Shown: in pieces, positions 57,151 to 64,000 of the stretch
How positions within the stretch are numbered: position 1 is the stretch's first letter
Layout of the letters: each line of letters begins with the position of its first letter
Source: Aquimonas sp044377145
GTDB lineage: Bacteria; Pseudomonadota; Gammaproteobacteria; Xanthomonadales; Xanthomonadaceae
Assembly (NCBI RefSeq): GCF_044377145.1
Contig: NZ_JBILJQ010000010.1
Coordinates: forward strand, 1 to 64,000
Direction of reading: 5' to 3'
Length of the DNA: 64,000 nt
Translations under genes and position numbers: made by a program
The notes under the pieces: generated by a model
The model's database searches: none
What the model saw: only the letters and a program-made list of their open reading frames with translations
Told to the model about the DNA's origin: nothing

Positions 57151-57744
57151 ATGGGCTATTCACTCTACATCACGCGTCGTGAGGATTGGTCGGACCCCAG
57201 CGGTCCGGAAATCGCGCTCCGCGAGTGGTTTTCATTGGTCGAGTCTGATCTTGATTTGCGCTGGGAGCCGGTTCTTGGCGAGCATTTTGCGGTGTTCGCC
57301 GACTCCAGTGAGGCCGACACGTCGTGGCTTACCTGGGAAAGCGGAAATCTCGAATCAAAGCACCCGACCAAGGCCATGATCTCCAAGATGCACTCAGTGG
57401 CGGAGTTGCTATCAGCGAGACTCGTGGGTGAAGAAGGGGAAGGTTACGACCGCCACGGCAACGAAGCGCCAGTGCCTTTATCTCCTGCACAACCCGCGGC
57501 GAGAATTATTTGGCGCCGAGTGCAGGCTTTCTTCAGTCGACCGCAGGCAGAAGATCCGGGGCTTCCGATTGGCAGCCGAGTTCGCGATCCCTGGGGGCGC
57601 ACAGCGACAGTTTCAGGTGTCGATCTTCGCGCAGAGAACGGCCTTGGGTGCATCGTGATTCGCTATGACGATGGGCGGGTTTCCCGCTTCACCGCTGTTG
57701 CGCACGGACTAGAGAAGCTAGGCGTTTCTGCGAGTGGAATCTGA
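57151..57744 (+). CDS. Cassette-like protein of unknown function
   Basis: 197 aa starting MGYSLYITRREDWSDPSGPE. The N-terminal pattern (M-G-Y-x-[IL]-x-[IV]-T-R-x-x-x-W-x-D) is one I associate with a widespread hypothetical family, but no function can be stated. The middle (ADTSWLTWESGNLESKHPTK) and end (GTVI-like VIRYDDGRVSRF) look like a small soluble protein with a terminal beta barrel. It begins 5 nt after an attC-like site and its composition is less GC-rich than its neighbours, both consistent with an integron cassette. Confidence 0.65.
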   Translation: MGYSLYITRREDWSDPSGPEIALREWFSLVESDLDLRWEPVLGEHFAVFADSSEADTSWLTWESGNLESKHPTKAMISKMHSVAELLSARLVGEEGEGYDRHGNEAPVPLSPAQPAARIIWRRVQAFFSRPQAEDPGLPIGSRVRDPWGRTATVSGVDLRAENGLGCIVIRYDDGRVSRFTAVAHGLEKLGVSASGI

Positions 57745-57826
57745 CGTAGTCATGCATAGACTCCCCCGTCAACAAGTGACGAAGTAGCTGACATCTCTTC
57801 CTGCTGACCCGCTCTTCCCGCGTCTG

Positions 57827-57974
57827 AGCAAGCGGCTGCATTCGCGTACTCGGCTTTGTCGAGCTCAGTGCCGCGGCGCTCGGCTCCGGCAAGGTGACTG
57901 CGAAGCTGCCGGGCGGCGAAAGCCGGGTGGAACTGCTGGGCATCGACCAGTTCAGCGATGGCTTCGAACCGTGA
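57827..57974 (+). pseudogene. Decayed 3' end of a secreted-protein gene
   Basis: In one frame the sequence is open from just after a TGA at about 57824 to TGA 57972-57974. It reads RVLGFVELSAAALGSGKVTA and ends VELLGIDQFSDGFEP. The ending matches the F-x-D-G-F-E C-terminus of the secreted proteins at 35-48 kb. There is no start codon or upstream continuation, so it is probably the remnant tail of a lost gene. The rest of the 57745-58243 gap shows no gene. Confidence 0.45.
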
Positions 57975-58243
57975 GTGCGATGCTCCCGGTGACTCGATCG
58001 TTGTGGCGCTCATCTGGCGTCACTTGGCCGATGTCGACGGCATCCGCCTGCCGCCGGGTTGAACGTGGCGGAGGCGAAGCCGAGGCCCATGGCAGGGCTT
58101 CGCTTGTGCTCACCCGAAGCAGGCGCGCAGCGCTGCAGTCAGGCGCCCGCACCGCACTTCAGTGGCAGCGGTTCCGACCACGAACGCCAGCGCTGCCCTG
58201 ACCGCGGCGTTCGGGTTTCGACGGTCCGCAGCAGCGAAGGTCG

Positions 58244-60301
58244 TCAGTCCGCCGGGTAGCCGAGCTCCACCGCCAGTGGGCTGAGGCTGGCGAACACCTC
58301 GCCCAGCACGCCGGTGTAGTTGCGCCAGGTGCCTGCGGCGAAACGCGCAGGGTTGGGGTCGCTGCCGTGCGGGGGGGCGTAGTTGCCCAAGGGCGCCTCG
58401 ATGCCGAAGAAGGCAGCGGCGGCGGCCAGTGCGCTGACAGGATCGGACTGCAGGTCTTCGAGTCGCAGCAGGGCGGTGCGTTCCGGCGCCGTCTGCAGGT
58501 GTTCGATCAGCATCTTGCAGGCCTCGCGGAGCCAGCGGCTCAGCAGCTCCGGGCTGTCGATCGCGTAACCCTGCGCCGAGCCAAGCGCCAGCCAGGACAG
58601 AAGCAGGTCGCGCGGGTCCGACAGCAGAACCACCAAACGCGCGTCCGGCAGGGCCGACAGCAGGCCCGCGTCGCAGTGCGGCAACACATCGATCACGCCC
58701 TCGGGGCTCAGACCGCGCACGCTCAAATGGTGCAGCCAGGCTGCTTCGGCGCCGGATTCGCCGTGATGGCCGATTTGCGGACGCAGCGGGCCGAGTCCGT
58801 CGTTGCGTTGGTCGCTGTTGAAGCGGTCGGTCAGCACGACGGTTGCGGCGCCCAAGGCCGACAGTGCGGCGGCCGCCTGGACGCCCGGAAGCACCCACAG
58901 CAGCCGCGCCTGCGCCCCGCGCGGGGCGTCAGCGGCGAGTGCCGGACCGGCCGGCAGGAAGCCCGGCAGCGGCAAGCCGGGCGCGCGCTCGCCCTCGGTG
59001 ACCACGATCGAAACGCGCCAGCTGTCCATGGCTTCGTCGTAACGGCCCAAATTGTTCAGCAGAAGGCCGCGCAGGCTTTGCATGCTGCGCAGCAGACCGG
59101 CGTCGAGCGGCTGCTCGATCAGTGTGCTCAGCCGCTCAAGAGCAGCAGCAGGAGCGCTGTCGCGCTGCAACCGAACCAGCACCAGGTTTGCGCGGACCCG
59201 CATCGGCTCCTGTGTCAGCACCTGCTCGGCCAGCTTGGTGGCCTCGTCAATCCGGCCCAGTGCTTCCGCGCGCTGCGCCGCAGCCTCTTCCACCGCCAGG
59301 CTGCCCGGCCGGGCGACGCGCCAGCGCTCCAGTACCTGTTCACCGGCGGGGTTCACGGCGTCGAGGCTGAAGCGCGCGTTCCACAGCAGGTCCGCGCCGC
59401 TCTGATGCTGCAGCACGGCGTCCAAGGCGGCGCGCGCGCGCGCGCCGTCCTGGATGTTTACCCACAGATCCAGCAGGCGGGAGACCAGCAGCGGTTGCTC
59501 CGGTACCAGCACCAGGCTTTGCAGAGTGGCGTACTCGGCCGCTTCCAGATTGCCGAGGTCGAACTCGATTCCGCCCAGCAGGCCCCAGCCGCCCGCATCG
59601 GTCGGGGTGTGCTTGAGCACTTCCTGCAGCTGATCGCGGGCGGCGGCGTTCTCACCCCCTTCCAGCAGGACGCTCACCAGCAGGCGCTGTGCATTGCCCA
59701 GCCGCGGATTGAGTTTGATCGCGTTGCGCAGCGCTTGAGCGGCAACCGCCGGCAGGCCGCGGGCCTGGTAGGCGAGTGCCAGGTCGAAGTGCAGCCGCGG
59801 GTCGGCCGGATTGAGCTGCACCGCTCGACTGAGTGCGCCCAGGGCGCCATCTGCATCACCGCGCACCAGCGAGATCTGGCCCTGCACCTGCAGCACCGCC
59901 GGGTGATCCGGGTCAACCAGCCGCGCCAGTTTGAGCTGCGCTTCGGCGTCCTCGACATCGCCTTCGCCGAGCGCGATCCGCGCCAATCCCACGTACGAGG
60001 GCATCGAATTCGGGTCGAACTTCACCGCCAGGCTGAGATCGCTGCGAGCCGCTGCGGCATCGTTGCGGGCAAACGCCAACTCGGCGCGGGTGACGTGGAA
60101 GCGTGCGGTTTCCGGCGCCAGCGCGATCGCCGTGTGCAGCGATTCCTCGGCTTGCCGGATATCGCCCTTCTGGAGCAATCCAAGTGCCAGCAGGTGATGC
60201 ATGTCTGGGCTGCTGGGCATCTGCGCCAGGCCCTTGCGGGCGAGGTCGATGGCGACATCGGTGGCATTGCGGCGCAGGGCGTCGTGGATGGGCTGCAGCA
60301 T
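58244..60301 (-). CDS. TPR protein with a degenerate sulfotransferase-like domain
   Basis: 685 aa from ATG 60301. Residues 1 to about 440 are TPR repeats (for example LLALGLLQKGDIRQAEESLH, ALGALSRAVQLNPADPRLHF). The C-terminal part resembles the sulfotransferase domain of bacterial TPR-sulfotransferases: VVLLSDPRDLLLSWLA corresponds to the PAPS 3'-phosphate site, and a FAAGTWRNY segment and GVLGEVFASLSPLAVELGYP end correspond to the family end. The usual 5'-phosphosulfate loop (P-R-S-G-T-T) cannot be found; RLLWVLPGVQAAAALSAL stands there. It may bind PAPS poorly or be non-catalytic. Confidence 0.78.
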   Translation of the reverse strand: MLQPIHDALRRNATDVAIDLARKGLAQMPSSPDMHHLLALGLLQKGDIRQAEESLHTAIALAPETARFHVTRAELAFARNDAAAARSDLSLAVKFDPNSMPSYVGLARIALGEGDVEDAEAQLKLARLVDPDHPAVLQVQGQISLVRGDADGALGALSRAVQLNPADPRLHFDLALAYQARGLPAVAAQALRNAIKLNPRLGNAQRLLVSVLLEGGENAAARDQLQEVLKHTPTDAGGWGLLGGIEFDLGNLEAAEYATLQSLVLVPEQPLLVSRLLDLWVNIQDGARARAALDAVLQHQSGADLLWNARFSLDAVNPAGEQVLERWRVARPGSLAVEEAAAQRAEALGRIDEATKLAEQVLTQEPMRVRANLVLVRLQRDSAPAAALERLSTLIEQPLDAGLLRSMQSLRGLLLNNLGRYDEAMDSWRVSIVVTEGERAPGLPLPGFLPAGPALAADAPRGAQARLLWVLPGVQAAAALSALGAATVVLTDRFNSDQRNDGLGPLRPQIGHHGESGAEAAWLHHLSVRGLSPEGVIDVLPHCDAGLLSALPDARLVVLLSDPRDLLLSWLALGSAQGYAIDSPELLSRWLREACKMLIEHLQTAPERTALLRLEDLQSDPVSALAAAAAFFGIEAPLGNYAPPHGSDPNPARFAAGTWRNYTGVLGEVFASLSPLAVELGYPAD

Positions 60302-60384
60302 CGGGCGGGCCTTGAAGACGAAAGCCGGCGAGTGTACCAGCGGCTTGCAGACCTCCCCAGTGCGGTCCCTCTGCAAGGCACGGC

Positions 60385-61383
60385 TCAGCCGGCGGCGTCG
60401 GCCAGACCCTGCTGCAGGCGTTGGGCGACCCAGCGGCTGGCGTGGCTGCGTGCGCCGAAGCCGTCGAAGAACCCGCAGTGGCCGCCGTGCGCCAGCACTT
60501 CCAGGCTGGCCTGCGGCGGCAGCTGCAGGCGATGGAAATCCACGACCGGAATGATCGGATCGTCGGCCGAGGTGAGGATGCTGGTCGGAACCTGCAGGCT
60601 GGCCAGACGCTCCCCGGCGATCGAATAGCTGTCGAGGTAGCTGTCGAGATCGCCGAGCGTGGTGTGGCGTTCAACCAGGATCCGGGTCAGCTCGCGCATG
60701 CCCGACTTCAGCTCCGCAGCGCTGAAGTGGGAGTGCTCGGGGAACAGCTTCTGCTTGCGCTTCAGCGAGCCAACCCACTTCAGCATGAAGTAGTGCTGGT
60801 AGAACCACGGCGCGCGTTCGATCGCCGCCATCCCGGCGGCCGGGCTGATCACCGGGCACACCGCCGCCGCGTGGTCGAGCCGGATCCCCGCTGCCGGCGC
60901 GCGCAGCGCCACGCGCAGGGCGAAGTTGCCGCCGAGCGAGAACCCGGCGATGGCGAAGCGCGATGGATCAAACCGCTGCTGCACCAGGGCCACCGCTTCG
61001 ACCACTTCCTCGATGCGGTTGGAGCTGAACAGTTCCGGGTTCAGATGGTGGGTGTCGCCGTGGTCGCGGAAATTCAGCCGGAACACGTCGAAGCCACGCT
61101 GCAGCAGCTCACCGCCGGTATCGAGCACGTAGTTGGAGCCGGCGCATCCTTCCCAGCCGTGCAGCAGCATCACCAGACCACGGGTTTCCGGCTGAGCGTT
61201 CTGGCGGGTCAGATAGCCCTGCAGGTGCGCGCCGCCGGGGCAGTGCAGGTCATGCAGTTCAGCGGCGTGCTCGAGCCGGCTGCGCTGGCGCAGCACGAAG
61301 CGGCGCAGCCGACTGCTGGCCAGCACCGACTGCAGGTGCGGGTTGCGCAGCAGGCGCGGCGGGCTGAACACGTCAGCGCTCAT
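60385..61383 (-). CDS. YheT-family alpha/beta hydrolase
   Basis: 332 aa. The YheT/COG0429 signature is clear: RNPHLQSVLAS near the start, VMLLHGWEGCAGSNYVLDTG, FRLNFRDHGDTHHLN, the nucleophile elbow GFSLGGNFALRV, and the catalytic His in HGGHCGFFDGF. These are cytoplasmic esterase/lipase-like hydrolases of unknown physiological substrate. It abuts the downstream acyltransferase gene (1-nt gap), suggesting a lipid-related operon. Confidence 0.9.
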   Translation of the reverse strand: MSADVFSPPRLLRNPHLQSVLASSRLRRFVLRQRSRLEHAAELHDLHCPGGAHLQGYLTRQNAQPETRGLVMLLHGWEGCAGSNYVLDTGGELLQRGFDVFRLNFRDHGDTHHLNPELFSSNRIEEVVEAVALVQQRFDPSRFAIAGFSLGGNFALRVALRAPAAGIRLDHAAAVCPVISPAAGMAAIERAPWFYQHYFMLKWVGSLKRKQKLFPEHSHFSAAELKSGMRELTRILVERHTTLGDLDSYLDSYSIAGERLASLQVPTSILTSADDPIIPVVDFHRLQLPPQASLEVLAHGGHCGFFDGFGARSHASRWVAQRLQQGLADAAG

Positions 61384-62181
61384 CTAGCGCTGCATCGCCG
61401 CGATGATCTGCGCGCGCGCGCTGTCGGCGAGCCGGCGGCGGCCGTCTTCGTTGGGTTCGATGGGCTGCAGGAAATGCACTTCGGCCACCCGCGGCGGGTC
61501 ACCCAGCACGCGCAGAAAATTGGCCATGAAGCTCTCGCCCGGCTGGAACGCCACCAGCGCCTGGGCCGAGCCGCCCTCGCCGTAGCGCAGCGCGACCGGC
61601 TGTACGGTCGACGGCGCAGTCACCGCAGCCTGGAAGATCCGCGCGTGAAAGGTGTGCACGCTCAGGCCGTCGGTGGTGCGGCCTTCGGGAAACACCCCGA
61701 CCGCCTGCTGCGCACGCAGGCGCTCGACCATCTGGTGCATCACCCCGTTCAGCGATTCGTTGTTGCCGCGGTGGTGATAGATGGTGCCGGCGCGCGCGGC
61801 CAGCCAGCCGATCAGCGGCCAGCGGCTGATCTCGGCCTTGGCCACGAAGCCGACCACGTGCCGGCTGTGCATCAGGGTGATGTCGAGCCAGGCCACGTGG
61901 TTGGCGACGAACAACACCCCGCCGGGCAGCGGCTGCCCGAACTGGCGGACGCGAAACCCGAAGATGCGCAGCAGGCCGGTGCACCACAGCCGGATCATCC
62001 GGTGATCCAGGCGGCCGGTGCCACGGCCGATCCGCGCAGTGATCGGATTGATCAAGAGCACGGTCAGCGGCAGCGAGATCAGCAGGTGCAGCAGCAGCAA
62101 AGGCGCGCGCAGGGCATACCGCAACGCTCGCCAAGGGTCGCGCAGCTGCGCCGGCGATGGCGAATCCGACAGGGAGTTCAT
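61384..62181 (-). CDS. 1-acyl-sn-glycerol-3-phosphate acyltransferase family protein
   Basis: 265 aa from ATG 62181; a GTG at 62190 would add three residues. An N-terminal hydrophobic helix (about 25-50) is followed by motif I NHVAWLD (H-x4-D), VAKAEISRWPLIGWLAARAG (motif II region), and motif III VFPEGRTTDG. This is the PlsC/AGPAT type that acylates lysophosphatidic acid or related lipids. It lies upstream of the YheT hydrolase on the same strand. Confidence 0.9.
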   Translation of the reverse strand: MNSLSDSPSPAQLRDPWRALRYALRAPLLLLHLLISLPLTVLLINPITARIGRGTGRLDHRMIRLWCTGLLRIFGFRVRQFGQPLPGGVLFVANHVAWLDITLMHSRHVVGFVAKAEISRWPLIGWLAARAGTIYHHRGNNESLNGVMHQMVERLRAQQAVGVFPEGRTTDGLSVHTFHARIFQAAVTAPSTVQPVALRYGEGGSAQALVAFQPGESFMANFLRVLGDPPRVAEVHFLQPIEPNEDGRRRLADSARAQIIAAMQR

Positions 62182-62266
62182 GCGCGGCACGATACCGGAG
62201 CCGACCTTGTGGGGCCAGATGCCGCACTGCGGCAGAACCGCCGGCGCATACCCCGGCGGCTCGGGT

Positions 62267-62707
62267 TCAGCCGGGTTTGGCCCGCGGCACCACCGCCATG
62301 GTCAGCCGCGACACGCAGGTCGCCTGGCCGGCCTCGTTCTCGATGCGGATATCCCAGACCTGGGTGCTGCGGCCGACATGCACCGGCCGCGCGGTGCCGA
62401 TCACCCAGCCTGAGGTCACCGCACGCAGGTGGTTGGCATTGATCTCCAGCCCGACTGCGACCTGGCTGGCCGGGTCCGGCAGGCACAGGTTGGCGGCCAT
62501 GCTGCCCAGCGATTCCGCCAGCGCCACCGACGCGCCGCCGTGCAGCAGCCCGAACGGTTGATGGGTGCGCTGATCGACCGGCATCCGCCCGCGGACGAAA
62601 TCGGCCCCGACCTCAAGCACCTCGATGCCGAGGTGCTCCATCAGGGTGCCGCGCGAACCGGCGTTCAGGCCGGCCGCGTCGGTGTCATGACGGAAGGGCG
62701 AGCCCAT
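62267..62707 (-). CDS. Hotdog-fold acyl-CoA thioesterase (YdiI/MenI-like)
   Basis: 146 aa from ATG 62707; a TTG at 62716 overlaps the previous stop. QPFGLLHGGASVALAESLGS holds the catalytic Glu of the hotdog thioesterase; VGLEINANHLRAV and RPVHVGRSTQVWDIRI complete the YdiI/EntH-like pattern. In E. coli, YdiI acts on 1,4-dihydroxy-2-naphthoyl-CoA, but Lysobacterales mainly use ubiquinone, so a general housekeeping role is more likely. Confidence 0.88.
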   Translation of the reverse strand: MGSPFRHDTDAAGLNAGSRGTLMEHLGIEVLEVGADFVRGRMPVDQRTHQPFGLLHGGASVALAESLGSMAANLCLPDPASQVAVGLEINANHLRAVTSGWVIGTARPVHVGRSTQVWDIRIENEAGQATCVSRLTMAVVPRAKPG

Positions 62708-62712
62708 CGCGC

Positions 62713-63318
62713 TCAACGGATCTGCATCAGGCCGGGGCGCCAGCTGCGGGTGTACTTCTCGCGGCCGCCGTAGCCGCTGCTGCCGCCGTAGCCGACGCCG
62801 TAGTCGCGGTCGCGGCGGCGGTGAATGCGGCCGATCAACTCTTCGCGGCGCGATTCGAGGAAGTCAGCGCGACCGACCTCGGCCGGATTCAGGCCACGGC
62901 GATCGGCTTCGTGCTGGCGGAAGTCGCAGAAGTCCTCGTAGGCCTCCAGCTCGTTGTGCAGCTCGCGCAGGCACAGCTCGATCATGATCGCGTCGTCGAG
63001 GTAGCCCAGCACCGGCACGTGGTCGGGGATCGCATCGGAGGGGTCGACGAAGTACACCAGCGCGGCGACCACATGCTTGCGGTCTTCTTCCGGCAGGGCG
63101 AAGCCATCGTCGTTCAGCATCGCGATCAGCGAGTCCAAGCCTTCCAGACGCTGGCGGATGAAGTCCGGCAGCGAGTCGACCTGGGCGGTTTTCAGCAGGG
63201 CGGTGGCGGCGGCGACGATCTCGTCCGGCGACTTCGCATTGGCCTCGGCCGACTTCTGCGCGGCGCGGAAGCGCTCCAGATCGCTGTCGCTGAGTTCGAT
63301 GTTGATGCTGAGGGGCAT
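62713..63318 (-). CDS. YkvA family (DUF1232) protein
   Basis: 201 aa from ATG 63318. The DUF1232 core is VVAALVYFVDPSDAIPDHVP followed by VLGYLDDAIMIELCL. An N-terminal extension (LSINIELSDSDLERFRAAQK) and a C-terminal Gly/Tyr/Arg-rich tail (DRDYGVGYGGSSGYGGREKY) flank it. No function is established for the family. The gene overlaps the possible TTG start of the thioesterase. Confidence 0.85.
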   Translation of the reverse strand: MPLSINIELSDSDLERFRAAQKSAEANAKSPDEIVAAATALLKTAQVDSLPDFIRQRLEGLDSLIAMLNDDGFALPEEDRKHVVAALVYFVDPSDAIPDHVPVLGYLDDAIMIELCLRELHNELEAYEDFCDFRQHEADRRGLNPAEVGRADFLESRREELIGRIHRRRDRDYGVGYGGSSGYGGREKYTRSWRPGLMQIR

Positions 63319-63426
63319 GGCGGTTCCTTGCGGCATTCGGATTCGAGGGAGGGGACCTGGCGCGGAACACGACCGCGCAGCCTGCGCAGCCTAGCCAGCC
63401 CCCGGGGGGCGGTCAATTGACGATGG

Positions 63427-64000
63427 TCACCGGTGATCGCCGCTGCTGGCGGCCATGTGCATGCTCAAGCTCGCCGCAAGCGGATGTGCGCCCAGCCCTG
63501 CGGCCTGCAGCGCTTGCAGTGCCTCTCGCCGCAAACTCGCGGCAGTAGCGTGTTCGCCCAGTGCCAGCGCCGCTGCCGCTGCGCGCGCGAGCCGACGGGC
63601 CACGTCGGCGGCAAGGCCCGGCGGCAGCGTTCGATCAGCGCCACGCAAACTCGCCAGCAAGGCCGCCGCCCGGGTCGGGTCGTCTGCCGCCAGCGCGCAG
63701 CTGGCCTCGGCCTCAACCGTGAGTGCGTGGTCTTCGACCGCGAGCACCGGGCTGAGCGCAAGTTCGGACTGCAGCCTGCGCAGCGCGGCTGAGCCGTCGC
63801 CTCCGCCATCGCACTCGGTGATCGCCAGCCAGGCTGCAGCGACCGCGCGCAGGCCCGCATACGGCGCCGGCCGCTGCGCCAGCAGCTCCAGCGCGCGGCT
63901 CAGAGCGGCGCGCGCCTCCGCGCTGGCGCCGCCCGCGGCCAGCGCGATGCCGCGGTTCCAGTGGTAAACGTCGTAGTCCTCGGCCCGGGCGAGCCCGCGC
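63427..64000 (-). CDS. C-terminal part of a TPR-type protein, cut by the window edge
   Basis: The frame is open from the TGA at 63427-63429 to the right end of the window (at least 190 codons), so the start lies outside. The sequence is Ala/Leu/Arg-rich helical repeats (YHWNRGIALAAGGASAEARA, AAAALALGEHATAASLRREA) typical of the C-terminal TPR region of large kinases or signalling proteins. The N-terminal domain, and so the function, cannot be seen. Confidence 0.7.
   Translation of the reverse strand, partial: RGLARAEDYDVYHWNRGIALAAGGASAEARAALSRALELLAQRPAPYAGLRAVAAAWLAITECDGGGDGSAALRRLQSELALSPVLAVEDHALTVEAEASCALAADDPTRAAALLASLRGADRTLPPGLAADVARRLARAAAAALALGEHATAASLRREALQALQAAGLGAHPLAASLSMHMAASSGDHR

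Noticed and set aside
58367..60628. 753-codon plus-strand open frame opposite the TPR protein
   Set aside because: The minus strand has clear TPR repeats. The plus-strand product is Gln/Arg-rich with no structure.

Overview
The window is GC-rich gammaproteobacterial chromosome, most likely from the Lysobacterales (Xanthomonadales). Three things point there: gene content and protein sequences close to xanthomonad versions (RsmG-ParA-ParB, DUF2782-PolA, HemF, TruC, HemX-HemY, YheT); two RNAs resembling the xanthomonad small RNA sX13, placed directly after polA; and intergenic GAATCCC heptamer arrays. No tRNA, rRNA, CRISPR array, transposase or integrase gene is visible.

Layout. 0.4-5.4 kb: a short SPFH protein, rsmG-parA-parB, then a convergent TRAP permease pair with no binding-protein gene. 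5.5-12.2 kb: DUF2782 protein divergent from polA, two tandem sX13-like RNAs, hemF, and truC-arfB-acyltransferase. 12.5-23.4 kb: two small membrane proteins, a membrane-anchored AraC-type regulator, a large M16 peptidase lipoprotein, an exported unknown, and an AttEFGH-like unit (ATPase, FtsX permease, CrtC/AttH lipoprotein). 23.6-33.6 kb: a type I restriction island, hsdM-fic-hsdS-OLD nuclease-relic ORF-fic/HTH-hsdR, coupled by start/stop overlaps along almost its whole length. 33.8-35.3 kb: an SDR and a glyoxalase I. 35.3-48.2 kb: secreted multidomain proteins sharing a C-terminal F-x-[D/N]-G-F-E motif, interrupted by hemX-hemY and an SPFH-Arc operon. 48.4-56.6 kb: two giant adjacent genes of unknown function. 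57-58 kb: a degraded integron attC-like site with a cassette-like ORF and a decayed gene end. 58.2-64 kb: TPR/sulfotransferase-like protein, YheT hydrolase, acyltransferase, hotdog thioesterase, DUF1232 protein and a TPR protein running off the right edge.

The main accessory region is the restriction island. The hsdM 3' end is present twice, flanking the first fic gene in the same register: the fic start codon occupies exactly the position that the hsdS start codon occupies in the second copy. hsdM also carries three in-frame palindromic repeat insertions. A 61-codon ORF facing the first fic gene has a VbhA-like S-x3-E element and is a candidate antitoxin. The giant gene pair at 48-57 kb is the best candidate for an undescribed system, and its function cannot be read from sequence alone.

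Limits: all family calls were made by eye from translated sequence, without database searches. Start codons are stated as chosen, and several are ambiguous.
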